Positions 8,134 to 16,304 of a stretch of 64,000 nt of DNA are shown here, piece after piece. The stretch covers positions 1 through 64,000 of the forward strand of contig NZ_JAJNDV010000014.1 in the NCBI RefSeq assembly GCF_021043375.1, read 5' to 3'. The position numbers were made by a program, and so were the translations under genes. Position 1 is the first letter of the stretch. Each line of letters starts with the position of its first letter. The stretch is from Sphingomonas sp. IC-56 (GTDB taxonomy: Bacteria; Pseudomonadota; Alphaproteobacteria; Sphingomonadales; Sphingomonadaceae). The notes under the pieces were generated by a model. That model worked only from the letters and a program-made list of their open reading frames with translations, did no database searches and was not told the origin of the DNA.

Positions 8134-9537
8134 TTGTTCAAGGGTCTGACGCCCATCAACTATAACGGCCGCGAAGTGTGGCCGCTGGTCGAGGGTGGCA
8201 AGGGTGTTGCAGCGACCAACCATGCCAGCGCGGGCGCCTGGGCGGCGGCGGGCGGGATCGGCACGGTGAGCGCGGTGAATGCCGACAGCTATGACGCCGA
8301 GGGCAAGATCATCCCCCAGATCTATCGCGCGCTGACGCGGCGCGAGCGCCACGAGGAGCTGGTCCAGTACGCGATCGAGGGCGCGGTGGAGCAGGTGAAG
8401 CGCGCATACGAGATCGCCGACGGCAAGGGCGCGGTGAACATCAACGTGCTGTGGGAAATGGGCGGCGCGCAGCGGGTGCTGCACGGCGTGCTGGAGCGTA
8501 CCCGCGGCATGGTGGCGGGCGTCACCTGTGGCGCGGGCATGCCGTACAAGCTTAGCGAGATCGCGGCGTCGTACAATGTGTCGTACCTGCCGATCGTCAG
8601 CTCGGGCCGCGCGTTCCGCGCGCTGTGGAAGCGCGCCTATTCCAAGGCGCAGGAATGGCTTGCGGCGGTGGTCTATGAGGATCCCTGGCTGGCCGGTGGG
8701 CATAACGGGCTTTCGAATGCCGAGGATCCGCTGGCGCCGCAGGATCCGTATCCGCGCGTGAAGGCGCTGCGCGACACGATGCGCGAGGGCGGCATTTCCG
8801 ACGACGTGCCGATCGTGATGGCGGGTGGCGTCTGGTACCTGCGCGACTGGAACGACTGGATCGACAATCCCGAGCTGGGCAAGATCGCCTTCCAGTTCGG
8901 TACGCGGCCGCTGCTGACCCAGGAAAGTCCCATCCCGGCCGAGTGGAAGCAGAAGCTGATGGAGATCGAGGAAGGCGAAGTGCTGCTGCACCGCTTCTCG
9001 CCCACCGGCTTTTATTCCAGCGCGGTGCGCAATCCGTTCCTGCGCAGCCTGGAGGCGCGGTCCGAGCGGCAGATCCCCTATTCGACCGAAGAGGCGGGCG
9101 ACCATAGCTTCCAGCTCGACGTGGGCGTGAAGGGCAAGAACTTCTGGGTGACGCGCGGCGACCTGTTGCGCGCGCGCGAATGGTTTGGCCTTGGCTATAC
9201 CTCCGCGCTCAAGACGCCGGACAACACGCTGGTGTTCGTGACGCCCGAGGAGCAGCAGGTGATCCGCAAGGACCAGGCCGACTGCATGGGGTGCCTGAGC
9301 CAGTGCTCCTTCTCGAGCTGGGCGGATACCGAGACCAACTCGACCGGGCGGCTGGCCGATCCGCGCAGCTTCTGCATCCAGAAGACGTTGCAGGACATTG
9401 CGCATGGCGGGCCGACCGACCGCAACCTGATGTTCGCGGGGCACGCGGCGTATAACTTCAAGCGCGATCCCTTCTATTCGAACGGGTTCGTGCCGAGTGT
9501 GAAGCAGCTGGTCGACCGCATCCTGACCGGAGACTGA
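8134..9537 (+). CDS. nitronate monooxygenase-like FMN enzyme
   Basis: A TIM-barrel flavoenzyme of 467 aa related to nitronate monooxygenase/2-nitropropane dioxygenase. Supporting motifs are GGIGTVSAVNAD near the N-terminus, GVTCGAGMP, YLPIVSSGRAFRALWKR, the glycine-rich IVMAGGVWYLRDW and FQFGTRPLLTQESP. The start is TTG at 8134, with GGAGG (8124-8128) at good spacing. About residues 385-420 hold CMGCLSQC and a further Cys in RSFCIQ, a cluster not present in typical nitronate monooxygenases as far as I recall; it could hold an Fe-S centre. Substrate unknown. Confidence 0.8.
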   Translation: MFKGLTPINYNGREVWPLVEGGKGVAATNHASAGAWAAAGGIGTVSAVNADSYDAEGKIIPQIYRALTRRERHEELVQYAIEGAVEQVKRAYEIADGKGAVNINVLWEMGGAQRVLHGVLERTRGMVAGVTCGAGMPYKLSEIAASYNVSYLPIVSSGRAFRALWKRAYSKAQEWLAAVVYEDPWLAGGHNGLSNAEDPLAPQDPYPRVKALRDTMREGGISDDVPIVMAGGVWYLRDWNDWIDNPELGKIAFQFGTRPLLTQESPIPAEWKQKLMEIEEGEVLLHRFSPTGFYSSAVRNPFLRSLEARSERQIPYSTEEAGDHSFQLDVGVKGKNFWVTRGDLLRAREWFGLGYTSALKTPDNTLVFVTPEEQQVIRKDQADCMGCLSQCSFSSWADTETNSTGRLADPRSFCIQKTLQDIAHGGPTDRNLMFAGHAAYNFKRDPFYSNGFVPSVKQLVDRILTGD

Positions 9538-9617
9538 TCGTCCCCGCCTGAGCGGTATATGCCACTTAAGCGCGCCTGGTGAGTTTCACCGGTATCTCAA
9601 CGATGCCGGTGATCACC

Positions 9618-10187
9618 ATGGATTTGCAAGAGATTTGGATAGCGGCGCTGGGGCTGGAGCAAGAGGCTCGCGACCTGGGGCCTCTGCAGATCGCCGCGCG
9701 GGTCGTAATCGTCTATGCCGTCACGCTGATCGTCGTGCGGCTTGGCAAGAAGCGCTTCATGGGGCGGGGCAGCGCCTTTGACGTGATCGTTGGGATCATC
9801 GTCGGGTCGATTGCCAGCCGGGCGATCACCGGTAACGCGCCGCTTGGGCCCGGGATGGCAGGCGTGGCGACGCTGCTGGCGCTCCATTGGCTGTTTTCCG
9901 CGATCGCGCTGCGCTGGCATGGTTTCGGCACGGCGGTGAAGGGGCATAGCCGCGTCATCATCCGGGATGGCGTAATCGACCAAAAGGCGCTGTCGACGGC
10001 GCACCTGACCCATCGCGATCTGGAAGAGGATCTGCGTTCCAAAGGCTATGTGCGCTTGGAGGACGTTGCCGAGGGGCGGTTCGAACGCGACGGAACGCTG
10101 AGCGTCGAGCGCAAGCCGTCTCCGCCCAGGATCGTCGAAGTGGAAGTCGCTGCCGGCGTGCAGCGGGTACGGATCGAAATCGGCTAG
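9618..10187 (+). CDS. YetF/DUF421 family membrane protein
   Basis: N-terminal hydrophobic region of about three helices (AARVVIVYAVTLIVVRLG; FDVIVGIIVGSIASRAITG; MAGVATLLALHWLFSAIALRW), then a soluble domain with VIIRDGVIDQKALSTAHLTHRDLEEDLRSKG. That is the DUF421/YetF layout. The family is uncharacterised in Gram-negatives. Start choice is uncertain: ATG at 9618 gives MDLQEIWIAALGLE, like homologues I know; ATG at 9603 and GTG at 9579 are alternatives and none has a strong ribosome site. Confidence 0.8.
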   Translation: MDLQEIWIAALGLEQEARDLGPLQIAARVVIVYAVTLIVVRLGKKRFMGRGSAFDVIVGIIVGSIASRAITGNAPLGPGMAGVATLLALHWLFSAIALRWHGFGTAVKGHSRVIIRDGVIDQKALSTAHLTHRDLEEDLRSKGYVRLEDVAEGRFERDGTLSVERKPSPPRIVEVEVAAGVQRVRIEIG

Positions 10188-10271
10188 AACCGTGCCGAAG
10201 CCTGACACTCCGCTGACGTGGCACGCTTTTGAGCGTTGAAGCGTGGCAGGCTGGCGCGTTAGGGGACCGGT

Positions 10272-10766
10272 ATGGAAAACAGGCGGATGCGGTTCGGAGC
10301 GTGGGTGACGCTGGGCGTGGTGGCCATGGGGTTGGCGCTGCCGGCCTTGGCGCAGCGCAAGCCGCCTTATTATGTGTCGATCCGCGCATCCAAGGCACTG
10401 ATGCGCACGGGTCCTGGACGCAACTATCCCGGGAACTGGCTGTACCAGCGGCGGGCGCTGCCGATGAAGGTCGTCGACGTTTATGGCGAATGGCGCAAGG
10501 TCGAGGATCCGGACGGCACGCAGGGCTGGATGCTGCGCGTGCTGCTGGACGAGGCGCGGACCGCGATGGTGCGCGGGAGCGTGGTCGAGATGCGGTCCAG
10601 TCCGAGCCCCGAGGGACATGTGAACTGGCGCGCGGCGCCCGGCGTGGTCGGGCGGATCAGCAAGTGCAGCAGCGGATGGTGCTGGTTCGACGTGGAGGGC
10701 CGCGGCGGCGGCTATGTCGAGCAGTCGCGGGTCTGGGGTGTCGACCCGGGGGAAGCGGTGGATTGA
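10272..10766 (+). CDS. SH3 domain-containing secreted protein
   Basis: A signal peptide is visible at residues 1-28 (WVTLGVVAMGLALPALAQ, cleavage after ALA). Two SH3b-like repeats follow: VSIRASKALMRTGPGRNYPGNWLYQRRALPMKVVDVYGEWRKVEDPDGTQGWM, then VEMRSSPSPEGHVNWRAAPGVVGRISKCSSGWCWFDVEGRGGGYVEQ. The RTGPG-YP-W-W pattern matches the SH3_4 domain of alphaproteobacterial periplasmic proteins. Such domains bind peptidoglycan or peptides. It has no close operon partner and ends before a block of palindromic repeats. Confidence 0.85.
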   Translation: MENRRMRFGAWVTLGVVAMGLALPALAQRKPPYYVSIRASKALMRTGPGRNYPGNWLYQRRALPMKVVDVYGEWRKVEDPDGTQGWMLRVLLDEARTAMVRGSVVEMRSSPSPEGHVNWRAAPGVVGRISKCSSGWCWFDVEGRGGGYVEQSRVWGVDPGEAVD

Positions 10767-10812
10767 GGTTGCGCCTTCCCGTCGAGGAGGGCGGGGGCTT
10801 AAGGCTGTGAGG

Positions 10813-10912
10813 GTTCCCCGGCGAAGGCCGGGGCCCAGTTGCAACGGTGTTAGAGAGGTGGACTGCACTCTCCGAGTGCGCCGAAGCTGGGCCCCGGCCT
10901 TCGCCGGGGAAC
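10813..10912. repeat. family A palindromic intergenic repeat
   Basis: GTTCCCCGGCGAAGGCC-GGGGCCCAGTTGCA, then about 45 variable bases, then AGCTGGGCCCCGGCC-TTCGCCGGGGAAC. The arms are inverted complements. Copies recur at 23411-23512, 26019-26086 and 61622-61720. Confidence 0.88.
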
Positions 10913-10931
10913 TGGTTTGAATGAGGTGTAA

Positions 10932-11041
10932 CAATCCTCCCCGGCAGGGGGAGGATTTTGGAGAACAGCAGTTCCGCCGCTTAGCGCGGCGGCCCCTCCA
11001 CCATCGCTGCGCGATGGTCCCCCTCCCCGTGCCGGGGAGGT
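10932..11041. repeat. family C palindromic intergenic repeat
   Basis: Begins CAATCCTCCCCGGCAGGGGG, AGGATT (a small hairpin in itself), followed by CCGCCGC-TTAGCGCGGCGG, CCCCTCCACCATCGC-TGCGCGATGGT and CCCCCTCCCC-GTGCCGGGGAGG. Three nested hairpins make a compound palindrome. It lies just after the stop of the minus-strand thiolase gene and may serve as a transcription barrier between converging units. Confidence 0.82.
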
Positions 11042-11052
11042 TCGACGAGAGC

Positions 11053-12240
11053 TTAGACCAGCAGTTCCACGGCCACCGCGGTAGCTTCGCCGCCGCCGAT
11101 GCAGAGCGAAGCCAGGCCGCGCTTTTGGCCGGTGGTTTCCAGCGCTGAGAGCAGCGTGGCGAGCACGCGGGCGCCGCTGGCGCCAATGGGGTGGCCGAGC
11201 GCACAGGCGCCGCCATGGATGTTGAGCACGTCTTCCGACAGCCCCATTTCCTTCACCGCGATCATCGCGACGCAGGCAAAGGCTTCGTTGACTTCGAACA
11301 GGTCGACATCGCCGACCTTCCACCCGGCCTTGTCCAGCGCCTTCTGCATCGCGAACACCGGCGCGGTGGTGAAGCGAGCAGGCGCGTGCGCGTGCGCGGC
11401 GTGGCTGACGATGCGGGCGATCGGCGTCAGGCCAAGCCGGTCGGCGACGCTGCGGCGCGTCATCACCAGGGCGGCGGCGCCATCGGAGATGGACGAGGCA
11501 TTGGCGGCGGTGATGGTGCCGTCCTTGGAGAAGGCGGGCTTCAGCGTCGGGATCTTGGCCACGTCGCCGCGCGAGGGCTGTTCGTCCAGGGTGATGGTGG
11601 TGGTGCCCTTGCGGCCCTTCACTTCCACGGGGACGATCTCGCGGTCGAACGCGCCGGACTTCTGCGCGGCCTGCGCCCGCTGTAGCGAGCGGATGGCGAA
11701 ATCGTCCTGAGCGGCGCGGGTGAATTGGTATTCCTGCGCCACTTCCTCGGCGAAATTGCCCATCAGCTTGCCGGGCTCATAGGCATCCTCAAGCCCGTCG
11801 AGATACATGTGATCCTTCATCACATCATGGCCGATGCGCGCGCCGCTGCGGTGGCGCAGCGAAAGGTAGGGCGCGTTGGTCATGCTCTCCATGCCGCCTG
11901 CGACCAGCAGGTCGACCGAGCCCGCGGCAAGCGCCTCGGCGCCCATGATCGCGGCCTGCATGCCCGATCCGCACATCTTGTTGATGGTGGTCGCTTCGAT
12001 ATGATTGGGCAGCCCGGCGTTCAGCGCCGCCTGACGGGCGGGGGCCTGGCCAAGGCCGGCCGGCAGCACGCAGCCCATATAGATGCGCTCGACCGCGTCC
12101 CCCTTCAGCCCGGCACGTTCCACCGCCGCGCCGACCGCCGTGGCGCCAAGATCGGTCGCGCTTGCACCGGTGAGGCACCCCTGAAAGCTGCCCATCGGGG
12201 TGCGGGCATAGGAGGCGATGACGACATCGTCGGCGGACAT
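11053..12240 (-). CDS. acetyl-CoA C-acetyltransferase (thiolase)
   Basis: A degradative/biosynthetic thiolase of 395 aa. The acylated Cys is in INKMCGSGMQAAI (about residue 90), the His in the VNEAFA block and GHPIGASGAR, and the second Cys in SLCIGGGEATAVAVE at the end, all in order and at normal spacing. The reaction is acetyl-CoA condensation or cleavage of acetoacetyl-CoA. In this window it would serve ketone-body output of leucine and tyrosine catabolism, or PHB supply. The start at 12240 has GAGAGGAACC upstream; the longer frame in the same phase has no family match. Confidence 0.92.
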   Translation of the reverse strand: MSADDVVIASYARTPMGSFQGCLTGASATDLGATAVGAAVERAGLKGDAVERIYMGCVLPAGLGQAPARQAALNAGLPNHIEATTINKMCGSGMQAAIMGAEALAAGSVDLLVAGGMESMTNAPYLSLRHRSGARIGHDVMKDHMYLDGLEDAYEPGKLMGNFAEEVAQEYQFTRAAQDDFAIRSLQRAQAAQKSGAFDREIVPVEVKGRKGTTTITLDEQPSRGDVAKIPTLKPAFSKDGTITAANASSISDGAAALVMTRRSVADRLGLTPIARIVSHAAHAHAPARFTTAPVFAMQKALDKAGWKVGDVDLFEVNEAFACVAMIAVKEMGLSEDVLNIHGGACALGHPIGASGARVLATLLSALETTGQKRGLASLCIGGGEATAVAVELLV

Positions 12241-12328
12241 ATTGGTTCCTCTCATGTGTTTGGCCCGATCTAGTGATCCCGCGGCCCGTTTGCAAAAGCG
12301 GTGCCGCGCCGCCAAGGAAGCGTGCGCC

Positions 12329-12589
12329 ATGACCCTTATCGACATCTGCAAATGGTATGCCTCGATCAGCGGGATCGTCGCGTGCTTCATGGTTTCGCTC
12401 GACCTGGGCCGGCGGATCACGGGGTGGGGGTTCGTGCTGTTCGTGACGTCGAGCATCGCGTGGATCACCGGCGCCTACCTGTCCGATGACGAGCCGCTGC
12501 TGACGCAGAATCTGGTGCTGATCTGCATCAACTGCTTTGGGGTGTTCCGATATTTGATCCGCAAGCGCGCGCCCCAGCATGGTGGCTGA
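12329..12589 (+). CDS. small membrane protein, 86 aa
   Basis: Starts MTLIDICKWYASISGIVACF and has three hydrophobic stretches: 7-21, 30-48 and 59-76, with a charged C-terminus (RKRAPQHGG). This predicts a three-helix inner-membrane protein. Its last 11 bases overlap the start of the prepilin peptidase gene in another frame, which suggests coupled expression. I do not recognise the family; a pairing role with the peptidase is inferred only from overlap. The start is chosen at ATG 12329 because the upstream frame is not hydrophobic and overlaps the thiolase gene. Confidence 0.6.
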   Translation: MTLIDICKWYASISGIVACFMVSLDLGRRITGWGFVLFVTSSIAWITGAYLSDDEPLLTQNLVLICINCFGVFRYLIRKRAPQHGG

Positions 12590-13334
12590 GCCGTGGATCT
12601 GGCCGGCGGGGCTGGGGCTGTTGGGGGCGATCTTCGGCAGCTTCATCGCGACGCTGGCGATCCGCTGGCCGGACGGGCGATCGGTGTCACGCGGGCGATC
12701 GGCCTGTGACGGGTGCGGCAGGGCGTTGGGGCCGCACGAGCTGGGGCCGCTGGTTAGCTATGTGCTGCAACGGGGGCGGTGCCGTAGCTGCGGCGAGGGG
12801 ATTGCACCCAGCCATTTTGTGGTCGAGCTTCTTGGATTGGGCGTCGGCGTTGCCGCTGGGATCGCGGCGCCCGGGCTGGACGGCGTGGCGGGCGCGGTGT
12901 TCGGGTGGCTGTTGCTCACGCTTGCCGCGCTCGATCTTGCTGCCTTCTGGCTGCCGAACCTGGTGACGGGCGCATTGGCGGTGACGGGGCTGCTTGGTGC
13001 GGCCGCCGGGCTGGGACCGCCATTGAGCGACCGGCTGATCGGCGGCGCGGCAGGGTTCGCGGTGCTGTGGCTGGTGGCGGAGGGCTATCGCCGGGCGCGG
13101 GGGCGGATCGGGCTGGGGGGCGGCGACCCGAAACTGTTTGGCGGGATCGGGCTGTGGCTGGGCTGGCATGCGCTGCCTGGGGTGCTGCTGATCGCCTGTC
13201 TGATCGGGCTCGCGGTGGTGCTGGTCCTGCGCCTGCGTGGGAAAACACTGCGCGGCAGCGATGCGCTGCCCTTTGGCGTGCTGCTTGCCGCGGCGGCGTT
13301 TCCGGCCTGGGTGATGCAAGCGGTGCTGGCCTGA
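12579..13334 (+). CDS. prepilin peptidase (A24 family)
   Basis: A membrane aspartyl protease of 251 aa that cleaves and N-methylates type IV pilins and type II secretion pseudopilins. It shows GAIFGSFIATLAIRWP at the N-terminus (family GSFLNV-type motif), two zinc-binding CxxC pairs (CDGCGR and CRSCGE), and the catalytic Asp motifs: D in ALDLAAFWLPN and the GGGDPKLFGGIGLWLGW (GxGD-type) loop. The rest is hydrophobic. The pseudopilin genes are elsewhere. Start overlaps the preceding small membrane protein gene. Confidence 0.92.
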   Translation: MVAEPWIWPAGLGLLGAIFGSFIATLAIRWPDGRSVSRGRSACDGCGRALGPHELGPLVSYVLQRGRCRSCGEGIAPSHFVVELLGLGVGVAAGIAAPGLDGVAGAVFGWLLLTLAALDLAAFWLPNLVTGALAVTGLLGAAAGLGPPLSDRLIGGAAGFAVLWLVAEGYRRARGRIGLGGGDPKLFGGIGLWLGWHALPGVLLIACLIGLAVVLVLRLRGKTLRGSDALPFGVLLAAAAFPAWVMQAVLA

Positions 13335-13342
13335 ACGTGGGC

Positions 13343-13371
13343 AAAAAAATAGGCCGCCCCGAAGGACGGCC
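13343..13371 (-). terminator. Rho-independent terminator with UUCG loop
   Basis: Minus-strand stem GGCCGTCC/GGGCGGCC (one G-U pair), loop UUCG, tail UAUUUUUUU. It is the 3' end of the candidate sRNA. Confidence 0.8.
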
Positions 13372-13440
13372 TTGGAAAGTCTTAGGAGAGGATGCCTGAA
13401 AGGCCCGTCCTTTTTGCGTCGCACCGAGCCGTGTTGCAAG
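13343..13440 (-). ncRNA. candidate small RNA with intrinsic terminator
   Basis: On the minus strand the sequence ends in a textbook terminator: 8-bp stem GGCCGTCC, loop TTCG, GGGCGGCC, then TATTTTTTT (about 13343-13371). No minus-strand gene to its right could own it. About 100 bases upstream lie a possible -10 (TAACAT, 13447-13452) and -35 (TTGCAG, 13471-13476) with an 18-base spacer, giving a transcript of about 98 nt. It contains ATCCTCTCCTAAGAC, an anti-Shine-Dalgarno-like single-stranded stretch typical of trans-acting alphaproteobacterial sRNAs. The layout resembles the SuhB/mmgR group (Rfam), but I cannot confirm this. Confidence 0.55.
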
Positions 13441-13461
13441 TGCGAAATGTTACCGGACGCA

Positions 13462-13476
13462 TTGCAAAAACTGCAA
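13462..13476. promoter_or_regulatory. inverted repeat, possible MarR operator
   Basis: TTGCAAAAACTGCAA is a perfect TTGCA-N5-TGCAA dyad, 53 bases upstream of the marR start codon. It overlaps the proposed -35 of the small RNA on the other strand. MarR-type regulators bind such dyads near their own gene; the assignment is inferred. Confidence 0.4.
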
Positions 13477-13528
13477 CCAGGCAACGTTGTCAGTTGCGCT
13501 TCGCGTTGTGCTTGGCAAAGAAGCAGCA

Positions 13529-13978
13529 ATGTCCACGCTGAAGCTCGATGACTTCCTGCCCTATCGGCTGTCGCTCGCGTCGAACGCGGTGTCGGATGCT
13601 GTCGCTACGGCATATCGCAAGCTGTTCGGGCTGCGCATTCCCGAATGGCGGCTGGTGACGGTGCTGGCCGAGGGAGGCGCAATGAGCCAGCAGGCGCTGT
13701 GCGTGCGCACGCGGATGGACAAGGTGACGGTCAGCCGCGCCGCGATCGCGCTGGCGGACCGCGGCCTGATCAACCGAGCGGCCAATCCGGAGGACCAGCG
13801 CTCGCACCTTCTGGCGCTGACGAGCGATGGCGTGGCGCTGTACGAGCAGGTTGCTCCCAAGGCCCTTGAGCTGGAACGGCAGATGTTCGACGTTTTCAGC
13901 CAGGCCGAGCGCGAGCAGTTGCTTGCAATGTTGAAGCGCGTGGAAGCGGTGGCGGGCGCGCTCGACGAGCGGCGTTGA
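13529..13978 (+). CDS. MarR family transcriptional regulator
   Basis: A winged helix-turn-helix protein of 149 aa. The core WRLVTVLAEGGAMSQQALCVRTRMDKVTVSRAAIALADRGLI (about 40-80) is the recognition region and EDQRSHLLALTSDGVALYEQV is the wing plus dimer helix, with the common DxRS motif. The start at 13529 gives MSTLKLDDFLPYRLS and has AAAGAAG upstream. It could control the sRNA next to it or itself through the TTGCA dyad; that is a guess. Ligand not known. Confidence 0.88.
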   Translation: MSTLKLDDFLPYRLSLASNAVSDAVATAYRKLFGLRIPEWRLVTVLAEGGAMSQQALCVRTRMDKVTVSRAAIALADRGLINRAANPEDQRSHLLALTSDGVALYEQVAPKALELERQMFDVFSQAEREQLLAMLKRVEAVAGALDERR

Positions 13979-14099
13979 TGGCTACCGCGGCTAAGTTCCG
14001 TGCAACTCACCGCTTTTTTGCAACGTGCGGGAGCCAAATGGATAGCAGGTCGTTACGCATGCGAGAGGGCCGGGGTTTACGCGGCTCCCGAGGAGGCGC

Positions 14100-16304
14100 G
14101 TGATCAAAGGGGTAAAGGCGGTTTGGATTGCCGCGCTGGCAGGATCTGCGTTCCTGCCTGGCGTGGCGTGCGCGCAGATCGGGACTCCGAATCCTGGGCA
14201 GGGCGCGCCGACTCCTGCGCCTTCCGCTCAGCGAGATGCGCAGGATAAATCCTCCTCGACCGCGTCGACGCAGGATGGGACCGCGCCCTCTACCGACGAA
14301 CAGATCATTCCCGACGCCGAATTCAATGCGGCGCTGCCCTCGCTGAGCGGCGACATCAACGCGCCGCTGGAGTCGATGGAAGGGTTCCAGCCTACGTCGC
14401 CAACGGCATCGGCGCCTGTGCCGGCCAGCCCGGCGCAGATCACCGAGCAGGTCGAGGAGAGCTTTGCGGCGCCGGGTGCGGAGTCGCCTGAATTCGCCCA
14501 GCCGCTGCCAGCCTTGTCCGAGTTCCGCGTCGAGCCGGTGAAGATCGAGGGGCTGGAGGAAGAGAAGGCAGGCACCATCCGCTACACTACGGTGGTGCGG
14601 GGGTTGGACGATGTTGGGCTGGCCGGCCAGTTCCGCTCGCTTTCTGCGCTGGAGCAGGGTGATGGCGAGGCGGCTAACGCGGCGATGATCTCGGCGCGGG
14701 CGCGCGAGGACGAGGCGCTCGCCGTAAGGCTGATGCATTCGCTGGGCTATTATGACGGCACGGCGGTGTCGACGATCGAGCAAACGCCGCGCAATTCGGG
14801 CCGGGTGCGCGCGACCATCGCGGCGACTCCGGGCAAGCTTTATCGGCTGAGTACGGTGGAGATCGATGCCGGGCCGACGGTGCCTGCGGGGCTGGTCGAT
14901 CGTGAACTGAACCTCAATCCCGGCGATCCGATCGACGCGGTGCGGATCCAGGCGGCCGAGGCGAATGTGAGCCTGCGCCTGCCGCAACAGGGCTATCCCT
15001 TCACCAAGGTCGGGCAGCGCGACATCCTGCTCGACGAGGAAACCCATTTCGGCGACTACACGCTGCCGGTGGATGTGGGGCAGCGTGCGAGCTTTGGCCG
15101 GATCGTCACCGAAGGGCGCCGGCAGGTGTTCGACGTGGATCACATCGAATTGCTGCGGCGCTACAAGCCGGGCGACATCTATGACACGCGCAAAGTCGAC
15201 GATCTGCGCCAGGCGTTGATCGCGACCAGCCTGTTCTCCACCGTTTCGGTCGAACCGGTGCGCACCGGGCAGCCCGGGCCTGAGGGCACCGAGGTCGTCG
15301 ACCTGATGGTGCGCCAGACCGCCGGCCGTGCGCGCACGTTAGCAGGCGAAGTGGGTTACAGCACCGGACAGGGCTTCCGCGCCGAGGCGACGTGGACGCA
15401 CCGCAACCTGTTCCCCGACGAAGGCGCGCTGATTGCCAGCGGGGTGCTGGGTACGCAGGAGCAGGGGATTTCGGGCACCTTCCGTCGATCCAACGCCGGG
15501 CAGCGCGACCGCACCTTCCAGGCGCAGGCGGCGATCAACCACTCGGATTATGCCGCGTTCGAATCCTACACCGGCACGCTGTCGGTGCGGTGGTCGCGGG
15601 ATTCCACGCCGATCTGGCAGAAGCGCTGGACCTATTTCTATGGCGCCGAGATCATCGGCTCCAACGAAGACCGGTATAATTTCAACCGCGGCGAGCGCGA
15701 CCGCGGCACCTGGCTGATCGGGGCGCTGCCGACGTATCTGGGTTACGACACGTCCGACAATTTGCTGAACCCGACGCGCGGCTTCCGCCTGAAGGGTAAT
15801 CTCAGCCCCGAAACCTCGATGCGCGGCGCCGCGCGGCCTTATGCGCGGGTGATGCTGGAGGGGACGATCTACCAGCCGGTAAGCTCCAGCATCGTGGTGG
15901 CGGGGCGCGCCCGGTTCGGAACGATCCCGGGGATCGACCGCGACGACCTGCCACCCTCGCGGCGCTATTATGCCGGCGGCGGTGGATCGGTGCGCGGCTT
16001 TGGCTATCAGGAACTGGGACCGCGCTCGCCCGACGACCGGCCGGTGGGCGGGCGTTCGCTCAACGAGTTCGCGATCGAGGCGCGCTATCGCTTCGGCAAT
16101 TTTGGCATCGTGCCGTTCGTCGATGCAGGGCAGGTCTATGAGGGCGTTACCCCGACGCTGAAGGACATCCGCCTCGGGCTGGGTGTCGGCGCGCGTTATT
16201 ACACGAACTTCGGACCGCTGCGGATCGACATCGCGACGCCGATGAACCGCAAGCCCAATGAGTCCAAGGTGGCACTCTACATTTCGATCGGGCAGGCATT
16301 CTGA
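14100..16304 (+). CDS. tamA: TamA, Omp85-type outer-membrane assembly protein
   Basis: An Omp85 superfamily protein of 734 aa that acts with TamB in inserting outer-membrane proteins or moving phospholipids. A signal peptide (residues 1-23, ending ACA) is followed by a low-complexity Pro/Ala/Ser stretch to about 130. POTRA domains follow (VEPVKIEGLEEEK; RVRATIAATPGKLYRLSTVEI; YPFTKVGQRDI), then a 16-strand barrel with YYAGGGGSVRGFGYQELGPRS, the VRGF-type lid motif, and C-terminal VALYISIGQAF ending in Phe. The start is GTG with AGGAGG (14091-14096). The stop overlaps the tamB ATG by one base. Confidence 0.9.
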   Translation: MIKGVKAVWIAALAGSAFLPGVACAQIGTPNPGQGAPTPAPSAQRDAQDKSSSTASTQDGTAPSTDEQIIPDAEFNAALPSLSGDINAPLESMEGFQPTSPTASAPVPASPAQITEQVEESFAAPGAESPEFAQPLPALSEFRVEPVKIEGLEEEKAGTIRYTTVVRGLDDVGLAGQFRSLSALEQGDGEAANAAMISARAREDEALAVRLMHSLGYYDGTAVSTIEQTPRNSGRVRATIAATPGKLYRLSTVEIDAGPTVPAGLVDRELNLNPGDPIDAVRIQAAEANVSLRLPQQGYPFTKVGQRDILLDEETHFGDYTLPVDVGQRASFGRIVTEGRRQVFDVDHIELLRRYKPGDIYDTRKVDDLRQALIATSLFSTVSVEPVRTGQPGPEGTEVVDLMVRQTAGRARTLAGEVGYSTGQGFRAEATWTHRNLFPDEGALIASGVLGTQEQGISGTFRRSNAGQRDRTFQAQAAINHSDYAAFESYTGTLSVRWSRDSTPIWQKRWTYFYGAEIIGSNEDRYNFNRGERDRGTWLIGALPTYLGYDTSDNLLNPTRGFRLKGNLSPETSMRGAARPYARVMLEGTIYQPVSSSIVVAGRARFGTIPGIDRDDLPPSRRYYAGGGGSVRGFGYQELGPRSPDDRPVGGRSLNEFAIEARYRFGNFGIVPFVDAGQVYEGVTPTLKDIRLGLGVGARYYTNFGPLRIDIATPMNRKPNESKVALYISIGQAF

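Noticed and set aside
9597..11216. 539-codon minus-strand frame spanning the YetF-type gene, SH3 gene and repeats
   Set aside because: Crosses two genes and two palindromic repeats; composition is repeat-driven.
13337..13430. Plus-strand terminator for the prepilin peptidase gene
   Set aside because: The stem near 13352-13371 has its T-run only on the minus strand, so it fits a minus-strand transcript better.
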